Shown one piece after another: positions 1-10,870 of a stretch of 64,000 bases of DNA; position 1 is the stretch's first letter, and each line of letters opens with the position of its first letter. The notes beneath the pieces were generated by a model. The model was given only the letters and a program-made list of their open reading frames with translations, did no database searches and had not been told where the DNA came from. The position numbers were made by a program, and so were the translations under genes. The DNA is from Escallonia rubra. Its lineage: Eukaryota > Streptophyta > Magnoliopsida > Escalloniales > Escalloniaceae. The stretch lies in assembly GCA_033065855.1 (NCBI GenBank), contig JAVXUO010000415.1, forward strand, positions 399,501-463,500, written 5' to 3'.

Positions 1-658
1 AGTAATGACTTCAAAAGTTTATCGCAAAGCACGCCTAAGCCATGCGGATCTTCTAACAAGATTTGAATGGAGGCCTCCAAACACTCTGAATTAGATTCAT
101 TCCTAACATGACTTCTCATACTTGACATTTTCCCTTTTCAGATACAAGAGTCCCACCGGGCGTGCCAATGTTTGCGCTGCTAGGCAAACTCACAATATCG
201 ATCGTGCGACTGCGACACTATCGATAAACAGTTTGGGATCTTTTTTGCCTCTAGGGCTTGGAGACTTCTCTGAAAATGAAAAATGTAAATGAAGTCTGAA
301 AGTAGAACGATTTCGCGCCTAATAAGGACATAAATTTTTTACTTGTCTGGTTGATGATGATTGATTCTGTTTCTTCTTGACCCACTATTTATACCACAAA
401 CTTTGTATAAAATAACTATCACTACAAGACAAACTACCCACTTAATGACGAACTACCCACTCACAAAATAACTCCTCCCACTCACATAATAACTACCCAC
501 TACTAAGCAACCAACTAAATTTATCCCTTATCAATTGGAGCATATTTTTAGAAGTTTGAAAGTAACTTCTTGATTTGAATTAATTATCATCTCTTTTTCA
601 CAAAAAAAATTAATGCCATTTAGTGGCATTTAATTACAAATTGTGAAAAAATTATTTG
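1..658. other. Unassigned non-coding, repeat-like DNA
   Basis: No open reading frame is supported here. The stretch is AT-rich and ends abruptly where recognisable copia sequence begins near 669, so it is probably a different repeat fused to, or inserted into, the 5' side of that element. At about 430-505 a short motif close to ACTACCCACT recurs four or five times with spacing near 20 bases. I could not match the stretch to a named family. Confidence 0.4.
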
Positions 659-668
659 TTGGTGCAAA

Positions 669-2790
669 CACTAGGTTCAGCGAGGATTGCATATTTAGTG
701 ATGTTTATCATGTTCAAGGCATGGCGAAGAACTTGTTATTTGTTTATCAAATCACTTCAAGTGGATGATACGTTTGGATTGGGCCAAGTGATGTGAAGAT
801 CTATGAAAAAATCAAGGTGGATAGAACTCTGATCATAGCCGAAAGGAGAATGAAGTCTATGTAGGTGATGTCGGTAGAGGAAGCATGTCTAAGGCATGTC
901 AGATATAATAAGCTCCATTAGATGTCACTACGTGGAATCGTCAAGGGACCTCCAAAGTGCCAATTCTGTTCAGAGATAGTCTACGTGGGATGTTAGTTTT
1001 GCAAGGCTTACAAACTACCATTAGAAGATCGAACTTCAAGTCAAAGGAACCATTTGAACTGGTGCACAAATATATGTTTTGTAAGGTAAATGTTCCATCG
1101 GGGAAAGAGGTACATGATTAATTTTATCCACTAATTCTCAAGGTATGTTTCATGAAGGAAGAATCTAATGAACTTGAGAAGTTTAGAGAATTTTGTGCAA
1201 AGTCAGATACCCTTGTGGGGCAGAAGATACTTTTATTCTTTCTGACAATGCAGGGGGATACACTTGAAGCAATTTCAAGAGCACTTGAAAGCGTAAAAAT
1301 TTAGAAGGCAACTCACCAGTTAGGATGCACCATAGCTGAATAGAGTGGCGAAAGGAAATGATCGATACTTGGGAGAGATGGAAGATATTTGCTATATTCC
1401 AAAAATGTAGGACCACAATTTTGGGTTGAAGGTGTTGTTACAACAACATAAATGATTTCAATTGCCACAAGAATTGGTTGGGGCTCATTTCTCCATATGA
1501 GAAGCTACACGGAGCCAAACTAACCATTAAGCATCACCAAGTTTTTGGCTATATTTCTCGTGTTTTCATTTATGAAGACTTATGAACAGAGTTTAATAAG
1601 AAAGCATTAAGGTTTTTCTTTATTGGGTATGACAATCTACATAAGTGATAGAGGTGCTATCACCCAACAACATGGATGGTTTATGTCTCTCGATATGTAA
1701 TCTTTGATGAGGCATTATCATGGTGGTCTATAGACAATTCCTTCCAATATCATTGATTAGAGCTTGAAGATGATGTGCAGAATCATCTCGAGGAATCGTT
1801 AGTAGTATATGGCGGTCAATCTAAGCCTGAATCAAGTTTCAAGGAGGGTGATAGGAATAATTTCCAATCTGCAAATTCTCCAAGGCATGGGGTAAGCCCT
1901 TGGAAGAATGGTGTTCATTTTCCCTTCAAACGTACGCTTGAAGAATCATGTCCAGCAAAACTTGAAGACGAGGAAAAAGCAAGACCACCACCACAAGGTC
2001 TTCAAATGCAGGGAAGCCTAACTCTTGATATGCAGACGGTTAGTACACTACAGACGTATGAGAAGGATTGATGAAGATATCACTACATTGATAAAGAACA
2101 AGACATGGGAACCTGTTCATGTATCGATGGAGTTAAACCAGTTACTTGTAAGTCTGGTTTACAAGATCAAGAGACGGTCAGATGGGACACTGTTATAAGG
2201 CACACTTGGTGGTGTGCGGTTTTAGTCAAATTTACGGCATTGATTTTGCTAAGACTTGTGGTCTTGTTGCAAATATCACTTTCGTGTATGTTAGCTTGCT
2301 GTAACGACAAGCAAGGGATGGAAGATTTGGAATATGGATTTTAGGAGTGCATTTTTGCATGGAGAGAGAAATTAAGAAATCTAAATGGAGCAACCACAAG
2401 CTTTTGAGGATTGTTCAAAGCCAAGGTACTTATGCAAGTTGCAAAAAGAATTATATGGGCTGAAAGCAGGCACCATGAGCATGATATGGAAAGGTCGCAG
2501 AGCTCTTAGTGTTCAGCAGTTTTGAGGTAACACCGTCTGATTCTAGTTAATTTATCAAACATAAGAATAGTGGAATCACTACGATGTTAGTGCCTGTGGA
2601 AATCTTATTATCATCGGGGATGACATGAATGGATTCAAGGTTATTTGTGAAACTCTTTCAAGAAGATTTGAGATGAAAGAGCTTGGTACTCAGACACTTC
2701 CTTGGTTTTGAGAGATCATTGTGAGAATGGAATCTTTTTTTTAGTGAAGAGTAGAAATTTATACGAAGATTAACAGAAAGGGTTACAAAG
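669..2790 (+). pseudogene. Ty1/copia pol remnant: GAG-pre-integrase, integrase, start of RT
   Basis: Three-frame reading gives a decayed copia polyprotein with many stops and frameshifts. In order I see the GAG-pre-integrase signature (DVYHVQGMAKNLL at about 695-735), a Cys-x2-Cys pair of the integrase zinc domain (CQFC near 957-970), an integrase core segment (SDNAGGYT near 1237), the integrase C-terminal part (VFGYISRVFIYED, FFIGYD, VIFDEALSWW, 1535-1725), and RT from about 2040 (LIKNKTWEPV, MDFRSAFLHG). The RT active-site segment at 2585-2640 reads ACGNLIIIGDDM, so the usual YVDD has been lost. No gag, protease or 5' LTR is recognisable upstream. A dead fragment; the family assignment is secure, the lineage is not. 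Confidence 0.85.
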
Positions 2791-2794
2791 CATG

Positions 2795-3690
2795 CCAAAA
2801 GGCAAGTAAAAGACAGTCGGATGACATTCCCATTCGATTAATAATGAAAAGAAGACAACCAATTAAAAGATTCCAACAAACTGTCAGCCGCATTCCCAGT
2901 GCCAAACACGTGTCTCCGCCGATGCCACGTCTCGTCGAACTCCGTGACCCACTCTGGTGCCAGGAAACCACTGTCTCAAACCAACACACCGCCGTCGATT
3001 TCGGGGAACATCAACCAAAACCAGACGAAAATCCTTCCAAATCAACAAGAAACTGGAGCTAAAGACCGATAGTATCCCTCACAACCACTGGTAACCACCT
3101 TAACACAGGAAAAAAACCACCTTCACCAACGGAAACCCACGATCTCCAACAACTTGCTGCAATCGGTATACAAACTCGCCACAAAGCTACACCACCGTGA
3201 CTCTGGAATGGCCAAATCAAGCTTAATCAAATGGAAAAGACAACCGTAGAACCACACCATAACAACACAACCAACACATCTTTCTAGATCTAGGCGGGAG
3301 GGGGATCAACTAGGGGGGAAGGGGGAAAATAAACCCTAGAAAAACCTAGACCTAGACTCCCCTGCCTTCTCCAACCCGTGGCAACGTGACATATGAACGG
3401 AAAAATCAACCAAAGAATCAGACAACTTACCCTTCCATCGAAGCCCCAACCTATTTCCGACGCCAGATTTACCACGGATCTTCAAACTGGACTACCCGCC
3501 GCAACGGAACACCCATCACCCTAACCATCTGAATCTCACACAAACCATAATAAAAAAACCAATTGATTACCACATCACCACACCCCGGGAACGCCGGTGG
3601 TGGTGACGGAAATAGACACGGGATGAGGAGGAGAGAGAATAATGGAATCTTTTTGTGCCTGAAAAAAGCACCGTGGGTTCTGTATGACAT
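2795..3690 (-). mobile_element. Unclassified insertion in copia RT/RNase H, copy 1
   Basis: About 0.9 kb that interrupts the copia reading between the end of RT and RNase H. It carries no gene I recognise and, read on the minus strand, is pyrimidine-rich at its left end. A short near-repeat, ATGACATTCC at about 2820 and ATGACATTTC at about 3685, flanks it and may be the target-site duplication. A length of about 10 would fit a LINE or a Mutator-like element. The second copy retains a T run near one end, which favours a retroposed element on the minus strand. Class remains open. Confidence 0.5.
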
Positions 3691-3773
3691 TTCAAAGAGG
3701 AGGATTACAACACAATCTCAACACCAGCAGATATAAATTTGATGTAGGGGAACTACTAAATATACGACGCATC

Positions 3774-5057
3774 GGTAGTGCTGGCAATTGGGTTTTAAAC
3801 TCATTATGGAGAAGTCATCTTCAACTCAATTTTCAAATGGATTCCACACCATAATTTGGTTATTAACAAATTGATTTATGTTCATCTTTTGGAGTAGATG
3901 ATCATAGTATATTCACAAGTTTAAAACAAATGAGGGGTGAATGAGAAAATTAAAATTGAAGTTGGTGCTTTAACTTGAAGGGAAAAGAGTATCCCACATT
4001 GAAGAGATAACGCTAATGTTGCCTCCTTATAAGGCTTAGTGTTGAGCTAAGGGTTAGGCCCTTTGGGGGTACCCAAGTTTTATAAGGAGGGAGGACATAG
4101 GTTGACCCAAGGTCCACAACACGCGCGCGTCGCCCGGTCCGTGGCTTGGGCTTTGGCTTAGGCCCATCAGGCTTTATTCTCTTTGGGACAAAAACATTTT
4201 AAATAAATAAATTTTATTTATTTATTTTCTTTTCCAGAAAGTTACAACCTTTCCAACAGCTGCACTCTTTCAGTGAAGAGTTGCACCCTCCAGCGAATTA
4301 TTTCACAATATAACGGAATTCTGCTCCTTCCGTTTTTCATTCATGTGTCTGTGTCCAAAAGAAGAAAGAGTTCTACATTGTTTTGTTTCGCAGGGTTTGC
4401 GGTTAGTGTTGAGCTAAGGGTTAGGCCCTTTGGGGGTACCCAAGTTTTATAAGGACGGAGGACATAGGTTGACCCAAGGTCCACAACACGCGCGCGTCGC
4501 CCGGTCCGTGGCTTGGGCTTTGGCTTGGGCCCATCAGGCTTTATTCTCTTTGGGACAAAAACATTTTAAATAAATAAATTTTATTTATTTATTTTCTTTT
4601 CCAGAAAGTTACAACCTTTCCAACAGCTGCACTCTTTCAGTGAAGAGTTGCACCCTCCAGCGAATTATTTCACAATATAACGGAATTTTGCTGCTTCCGT
4701 TTTTCATTCATGTGTCTGTGTCCAAAAGAAGAAAGAGTTCTACATTGTTTTGTTTCGCAGGGTTTGCGAATTGGGAGTGTTCCTATTTTTAGACGTACTG
4801 CCGTTGTATCCCGAGAGACTTTTGTCAAGAGACCGTTAGCACCATTACGGGAAGACTAAAGTCCTAAGGACAGTGAATCAAATTCACACCTCGACAATTT
4901 CCTTTACTATTTTGTTTTTCTGCAGTGAGTTCGAATAAATTTTTGTCTTTACTTATACTATTTGTTTAGTGCAGTTTAGTGTTCGGCATGTTAGTATTTT
5001 TCTAAACTGATTTTCTACATAAGTATACACGAAGCAACATATTTTCCCAACAGGTAG
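3774..5057 (+). mobile_element. Solo LTR, copy 1, with GGTAG target duplication
   Basis: The element itself is 3779-5052. It starts TGCTGGCAATTGGG and ends TTTTCCCAACA, the remnants of a TGTTGG...CCAACA terminal inverted repeat, and is bordered by the direct repeat GGTAG at 3774-3778 and 5053-5057. Removing it restores continuity of the copia RNase H reading, in which the region after 5053 gives the VGxxxYxxxxxRPDI-type segment. Internally it has the TCCCACATTG motif near 3990 common in copia LTRs. Its length of 1274 bases includes a 367-base tandem duplication. No internal domain accompanies it, so it is a solo LTR made by LTR-LTR recombination. Confidence 0.88.
4035..4768 (+). repeat. 367-bp tandem duplication inside solo LTR copy 1
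   Basis: Sequence from about 4035 to 4401 repeats at 4402-4768 with an offset of 367 throughout, for example GAGCTAAGGG at 4044 and 4411, and CAGGGTTTGCG at 4391 and 4758. The units differ at only a handful of positions. The sister LTR at 6908-7773 has a single unit, so the duplication postdates the 2.97-kb duplication. Confidence 0.93.
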
Positions 5058-5417
5058 TCGGCTGGAACTTTGTTGTACTTGGTTCTTAAAAGGCCAGATA
5101 TATCCTTTGCGGTTGTGATCGTTAGTAGGTTCATACAATAGAGCAACACCTAGAAGCAGTTAGGTGGATTATGCCGAATGTGAATAAAACATTTGATTAT
5201 GGAATCCTTAAAAGGGAATTTCTTGACATAGTCGGATTCTGTGATGTAGATTATGGTGGTGACGTATGACACGAAGATCTACTACTGGATATGCATTCAA
5301 CCTTATTTGGGGGGCAGCATCATACTACATAAAGAGACAGCCTATAGTTTCCTTTTCGACTATATAGAAGCAAAATACAAAGCGGCGAATATGGCAGCAC
5401 ACGAATAATTGAGTCAA
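5053..5417 (+). pseudogene. Copia RNase H fragment, unit 1
   Basis: Downstream of the solo LTR the reading resumes with RNase H features: HLEAVRWIM near 5150, VGFCDVDYGGD near 5230 and a decayed version of the segment that follows the RSTTGY motif. It stops at 5405-5417, where unit 2 of the tandem duplication begins, so the C-terminal third is missing. Several frameshifts and stops are present. Confidence 0.8.
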
Positions 5418-5800
5418 AGAATTATATGGGCTGAAAGCATGCACCATGAGCACGATATGGAAAGGTCGCAGAGTTCTTAGTGTTCAATAGTTTTGAGGTA
5501 ACACCGTCTGCTTCTAGTTAATTTATCAAAGATAAGAGTGGTGGAACAACTACGATGTTAGTGCATGTAGAGATCTTATTATCATAGGGGATGACATGAA
5601 TGGATTCAAGGTTATTCGTGAAAGTCTTTCAACAAGATTCGAGATGAAAGATCTTTGTACTTAAACACTTCCTTGGTTTTGAGGTAGATCATTGTGAGAA
5701 TGGAATATATATATTTTTTGTGAAGAGTAGAAATATATATCAAGATTAACAGAGAGGGTTACAAAGCATGCCAAAATGCAAGTAGAAGACAGTCAGATGA
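5418..5800 (+). pseudogene. Copia RT fragment, unit 2
   Basis: A near-copy of 2447-2830. The active-site segment reads ACRDLIIIGDDM, so the second aspartate of the YVDD motif is still present here although lost in unit 1. The two copies have therefore decayed independently after duplication. Confidence 0.82.
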
Positions 5801-6800
5801 CATCCCCATCCGATAGGCATAGCCATAAAATAAACCCTACAACAACAATAACTAAATTTTTTTTTTTTTTGGATGCGCACAAAACCAGATAAATAAAAGC
5901 AACTAAATACACATAAAGAATAACTACATAACCTAAAACAGATAATGACGAAAAAGAACTAGACAATAATGAAAGGAAGCCAACCAATTAAAAGACTCCA
6001 ACAAACTGCCAGCCATATTCCCAGTGCCAGACACGTTACTCCGCCGATGCCACGTGTCCTCTAACTCTGTGACCCACTCCGGCGCCAAAAAACCACCGTC
6101 TCCGACCAACACGCTGCCGTCGATTCTAGGGAAAATCAACCAAAACCAAACGAAAATCCTTCCAAATTAACAAGAAATCGGAGCAAAAGACCAACAGTAT
6201 CCCCTCACAACCATCGGCAACCACATTAACACAGCAAAAATACCACCTTCACCAACGAAAAACCGCGATCTCCCACATCTCGCTGCAATCGATATACAAA
6301 CTCGCTGCAAAGTTGCACCACCGTGACTCCGGAATGGCCAAATCAGGCTTCATCAAACGGAAAACACAGTCGCAGAACCACACCACAACAACACAACCAA
6401 CACATCTTTCAAGATATAGGGGAGAGCGGGATCAACTAGGGGGAAGGGGGAAAATAAACAGTAGAAGAAAAGACCTAGACCTAGACTCCCCTGCCTTCTC
6501 CAACCCGTGGCAACGCGACATACAAACGGCAAAATCACCTAAGGAATCAGACAGCTTACCTTTCCATCGAAGCCCCAACCTATTTCCAGTGCCAGATCTG
6601 CAACGGATCTTCAAATTGGAACAGTTGCCACAATGGAACACCCAGCACCCTTACCACCTGAATCTCGCACAAACCCTAATTAAAATAACTAATTGATTAC
6701 CACATCACCACACGTCGGGAAAGCCAGCGGTAGTAATGGAATCGGACACAGGATGAGAAGGAGAGAGAATAATATAATCTTTTTATGCCAGAAAAAAGTA
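5800..6800 (-). mobile_element. Unclassified insertion, copy 2, with T run
   Basis: Homologous to 2795-3690 but with an additional 120-150 bases at the left (about 5812-5960). This includes a run of 14 or so T at about 5858-5871, which would be a poly(A) stretch on the minus strand. That is compatible with a LINE- or SINE-like retroposed element in minus orientation, but the run lies about 50 bases inside the presumed border and I find no ORF of a LINE. The GC-richer part at 6000-6650 gives chance ORFs on both strands that are not shared between the two copies. Confidence 0.5.
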
Positions 6801-6902
6801 CTGTAGGTCTGTACAACATTTCAAATAGGAGGATTACAACACAATCTCAAAACCAATAGAGATAAATCTGATGTAGGGGAACTACTAAATATAGGACGTA
6901 CC

Positions 6903-7778
6903 GGTAGTGTTGGCAATTGGGTTTAAACTCATTATTGAGAAGTCATCTTTGACTCAATTTTCAAATGGGTTCCACACCATAATTTGGTTAGGAACAAATT
7001 GATTTATGTTCATCTATTGGAGTAGATGATCATAGTATATTCACAAGTTTAAAATAAATGAGGAGTGAACGAGAAAATTGAAGTTGAAGTAGGTGGTTCA
7101 ACTTGAAGGGAAAAGAGTATCCCACATTGAAGAGATAACACTAATGTTGCCTCCTTATAAGGCTTAGTCTTGAGCTAAGGGTTAGGCCCCTTGGCGGTAC
7201 CCTAATTTTGTAAAGATGGATGACCTAGGTTGACCCAAGGTCCACAAGATGCGCGTGCCGCTTGGTCTATGGCTTGGGCCTATCAGACTTTATTCTTTTT
7301 GGGACAAAAACATTTTAAATAAATAAATTTTTATTTAATTATTTTCTTTTCCAGAAAGTTGCAACCTTTCCAACAACTGCACTCTTTCAGTGAAGAGTTG
7401 CACCCTTTAGCGAATTATTTCACAATATAAAACCGTGTTTATGTGTCTGTGTCCAAAAGAAGAAAGAGTTCTGCATTGTTTTGGTTGGCCGGGTCTGCGA
7501 ATTTGGAGTGCTCATATGTTCAGATGTACTGACATTGTATCCTGGGAGACTTTCGTCAAGAGACCGTTAGCACCATTGCTGGACGACTAAAGCCTTAAGG
7601 ACAGTGAATCAAATTCACGTCTCGACAATTTCCTTTACTATTATGTTTTTCAGCAATGAGTTCGAATAAAGTTTTGTCTTTTATTCTACTGTTTGTTTAG
7701 TGTTATGCACGTTAGTATTTTTCTAAACTGCTTTTCTGCATAAGTATACACGAAGCAACATATTTTCCCAACAGGTAG
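6903..7778 (+). mobile_element. Solo LTR, copy 2, with GGTAG target duplication
   Basis: The element is 6908-7773 (866 bases), starting TGTTGGCAATTGGG and ending TTTTCCCAACA, bordered by GGTAG at 6903-6907 and 7774-7778. It is the better-preserved copy, with both ends of the TGTTGG/CCAACA inverted repeat intact and a single copy of the segment that is doubled in the sister LTR. Because both copies share flanks and target duplication they descend from one insertion, later duplicated with its surroundings. Confidence 0.9.
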
Positions 7779-8310
7779 TCGGCTGGAACTTTGTTGTACT
7801 TGGTTCTTAAAAGGCCAGATATATCCTTTGCGATTGTGATCGTTAGTAGGTTCATACAAGAGAGCAACACCTAGAAGCCGTTAGGCGGATTATGCCAAAC
7901 ATGAATAAAACATTTGATTAGGGAATCCTGAAAAGGGAATTTCTTGAGATAGTCGGATTCTGTGATGTATATTATATATGGTGGTGACGTATGACACATA
8001 GATCTACTACTGGATATGCCTTAAACTTATGTTCGAGGGCAGCATCATACTACATAAAGAGACAACCTGTATTTTCCTTTTTGACTGTACAGAAGCATAA
8101 TACAAAGCGGCGAACATGGCAGCACACGAATATTGTGAGTGGCTCATGCAACTTATGTTTGACATCAAGCAGCATGACAATTATTCTATTGGTTCATGCT
8201 GCGGTAACACGAATGCTATACGACTAGTAGAAAATCTTGTATTTCACGCTCATATAAAGAACATTGAGGTGCATCATCACTTCATCCGAAGGAAAACTCT
8301 TAAAGATTGA
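7774..8310 (+). pseudogene. Copia RNase H, unit 2, reaching the pol end
   Basis: The reading shows the RNase H region in order: RSTTGYALNLCSRAASY near 7997-8050, an EYCEWLMQL segment near 8125-8155, and the terminal NAIRLVENLVFHAHIKNIEV segment followed by HHHFIRR near 8280. A stop follows KTLKD at 8308-8310, which is where copia pol normally ends. Frameshifts separate the pieces. It is the terminal piece of the element that begins at 669. Confidence 0.85.
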
Positions 8311-8415
8311 TAATTTTCTTTCTCCTGGTTAACACACCAAAGGCTTGTCCTTACCGAAGTTTTCCACTGTTAACATCATCTTCGAATGACGAGCGAAGAG
8401 TCAGCGCTAAGAGGG

Positions 8416-8700
8416 TGTAATAAAGTTTTGCCCTGACTTGGGCCGCTGAGTGGGCCTGTGAATGAAAAATAGATTATAGATAATTTAGGCGGATGAATTT
8501 TATTTTTTTCTGATTTACTTTTCTTGTCCGATAAGTTAGCTTACTATTTAAGCCATGTAAGTAGTATAAATAGAGGCCTTTAGCCATTAGGTTATTTGCC
8601 TTGAGCTTTGATTGTGTTGTTTCATTTGTAATAGCTATTTTACTACCAACGAAAACAAATTGTAAATTCAATATCTACATAAAGTCCTATTTGATAACAT
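8416..8700 (+). mobile_element. Putative 3' LTR start of the copia element
   Basis: After the pol stop comes a purine-rich stretch AAGAGGG (about 8409-8415) followed by TGTAATAAAG, the position and form expected for a polypurine tract and LTR start. A TATA-like ATAAATAG lies at about 8566-8573. The right end is uncertain; TTGATAACA near 8699 is a possible terminus. No matching 5' LTR is in the window, so identity rests on position. Confidence 0.45.
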
Positions 8701-9080
8701 GGTGACTTTTGATATAATTATTTTACATCTTCTTGTAAAATATCATATCAATAACATGAGAATAATATAAACAAAATAGCAATACAAAATTAAATATTCG
8801 GTAATTGAGGAACAATTAAATTAACAGCAAACCACACAATAAGTGTTGCCATATTTGTGCTTGAACAACTTTAGAAGAAAAAAAATGAAAAATGCATGGT
8901 TGTCCATTTAGACACCAGTGGATTATGTATAATGTAAGATGTTTAGATAGTGCGTGAAGCACTGAAATGTGAAAGTTTGGAAAACTAAAGTAGTAAATGA
9001 AGAAAAATGGTTTAAAGAGATAATTATGCACATTTTAATTTGTCTACTTATTGTAAAACTAATACAAATTGAAAAAAACA
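8701..9080. other. AT-rich spacer, nothing recognised
   Basis: No gene, inverted repeat or known terminus is visible between the copia end and the Tat-type LTR that starts at 9081. Minus-strand ORFs of about 70 codons here are AT-driven and unsupported. Confidence 0.5.
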
Positions 9081-9430
9081 TGTCTAGACATCCCATCGTT
9101 TTAGTGTTTTCATTTATTAAATGATTATTCAAATTTATTGTTAATTAAGTTTATTATTTTTATTATAAGCTTAGGCCTAATAATATAATGAGCCTAATCT
9201 ATTTAATTACGTCCAATAAGTGGTCCAATCCAATTCAGCTTGAGTCCAGTCCAGTTAGGAGTCCTATCCAACTAGGTTTAACCTTTGTTAGGATTCTTTA
9301 CCTTTATAAAAATGGCCATTTGGCTGATTAGAGGATTGAGAAGAAAACTCTAGAGAAGGGTGGCTAGGTCAGAAATCCTAAATTCCCGTAATAAGCAGCA
9401 TACACCCAAACTATGACCAACAATAATTCT

Positions 9431-9900
9431 CTCATGTGATATTTTTTCAAGATTACAACTTTTTAGAAGAAATCAAATCCATTAGAGATTATATTCAGGC
9501 TGAAATATATGTTTTTTCTAGTCGACAAATTCCTTTTCTAGGGTTTTCGTTGTCTGACTCTAACCTGATCATGTGATATCCAATTTAGGCTATTCAAAAG
9601 CCTAATTTATGTATGTTTTCGAGAGCTACAACTCTGTATAAGAATTCAGATATGTTAAAGGCCGTCTTCAGGTCTAATATAACATATTTTCTAAAACTGG
9701 ACATATTTCCTTTTCAGGTTTTCAACTAGCCCTTACTTGCTCATGCGATATCCAATTTGGGTCAGTCAAAAGTCTAGATCGTGTATCTTTTTGAGAGACA
9801 ACATTGTAGAAGGAATCAAATCTATTTGAGATTGTATTTAGGTCTAAAATAGCAATTTTTATATCGGACGTATTCTTATTCTTGATTTTCGATGTCAAAT
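9431..9900 (+). repeat. Three imperfect long repeats in the Tat A LTR
   Basis: A segment beginning CTCATGTGATATCC-like and running through an ACAACT...GAAATCAAATC block and a TTCCTTTTC block occurs three times, starting near 9431, 9566 and 9739. Spacing is uneven (about 135 and 173 bases) and identity moderate. Confidence 0.7.
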
Positions 9901-10157
9901 CTATTCTCGGATCAAACAATTGGACAATCCAGACTGTTCCTAGCCTATCTTGGCCGCACCCATGGACCCACTGTGGGTCCTGATTTGTGCGACACATCGA
10001 TATAGTCAACACTCAATTTTCAATGCTTCTAACGGGTCAAAACGTGCACGCTCAAGTCACGTGCATTTTTCACTTTTTTACGATACTTCATCACTAAGAA
10101 TATGATTTCGCGCAACTCACGAATGCCAAACCATCGCCCATCGGAGCGCCTTGGTGT

Positions 10158-10375
10158 TTGCCCAAGGGGGTTGGCCTCGACCTTTCTTTGGGGGTCGACC
10201 TCGGCCTTCCCTTAGGGGTCGGCCTTAGCCACCCTTCAAGGGTCGACCTTGGCCTTCCCTTGGGGGTCGGCCTCGATCACCTTTCAAGGGTCAGCCTTGG
10301 CCTCCCCATGGGTCAGCCTTGGCTTCCCCTAGGGTTCGGCCTCGGCCTTCCCTCAAGGGTTAGCTTGCCTTCCCC
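10158..10375 (+). repeat. 24-bp GC-rich minisatellite
   Basis: About nine degenerate 24-base units built on GGGGTCGGCCTCGGCCTTCC. Because the period is a multiple of three, one frame reads as an eight-residue repeat of the type VDLGLPLG/VGLSHPSR. Nothing suggests this is translated: no homologous protein is known to me and it lies inside an LTR. Confidence 0.85.
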
Positions 10376-10429
10376 TAATACTTACGACATCCGCCCACCA
10401 TGCCTGCCGGCCCTCTCACGTTGTTTCCA

Positions 10430-10870
10430 TGACGTCCTTCGCCGGCTACCGCGCCCCTTCTCCATGACGCCCGTCACCCGCCCACTGACTTCGTGACACC
10501 AGTCGACCACGCACCACCTCCACAACGCCCGTTATCTGTGCCCGCACAAGCCAAGTTCATGACGCCCATTGCCTGCGCCCTTGATCCAATTTCTCTACCT
10601 CCGTTGTCCACTCCCGCACCTCAACTCCGCAACCTCCGTTGCCCGAGGGCCGCCTTCGCGACGCCTACCGCCAAGGCCCGTGGGCCAAATCCGCAGCCCC
10701 TACAGCCAAATCCCGCACATCGACTCCGCGGCCCTTGCCGCCGATGCCTGTATGCCGACTCTATGACCCCGTCGCCCGGGCCCGTATACCGTCTTCGCGT
10801 CACGTGCCCTCGGCACGACGCCCATCTCCGCACACACTCCACCATGCCCATGTGCCGTGCCACTGATACA
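10430..10870 (+). repeat. Degenerate GC-rich repeat tract in the LTR
   Basis: A C-rich region in which blocks like CGCGACGCC, CCGCCC and GCCCGTC recur with loose spacing of about 30-40 bases. Overlapping ORFs of 65-183 codons on both strands come from the base composition and are not credible genes. The local GC content is far above that of the surroundings. Confidence 0.65.

Larger units (their letters stand above)
2447..8132 (+). repeat. Tandem segmental duplication of about 2.97 kb inside the copia element
   Basis: The sequence beginning AGAATTATATGGGCTG at 2447 recurs at 5418, an offset of 2971 bases, and the two units stay collinear through RT, the unclassified insertion, the solo LTR and RNase H. 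Unit 1 runs 2447-5417 and unit 2 5418-8132. The junction at 5405-5420 drops directly from RNase H back into RT, and only unit 2 continues into the rest of RNase H. The units differ by point changes, an extra stretch of about 120-150 bases in unit 2 (5812-5960), and a 367-base tandem duplication present only in unit 1. Unequal crossing over or template switching would produce this. Confidence 0.9.

Noticed and set aside
6313..6696. Plus-strand ORF of 127 codons
   Set aside because: Within the unclassified insertion. The sister copy at about 3190-3580 does not keep this frame open, so there is no evidence of coding.
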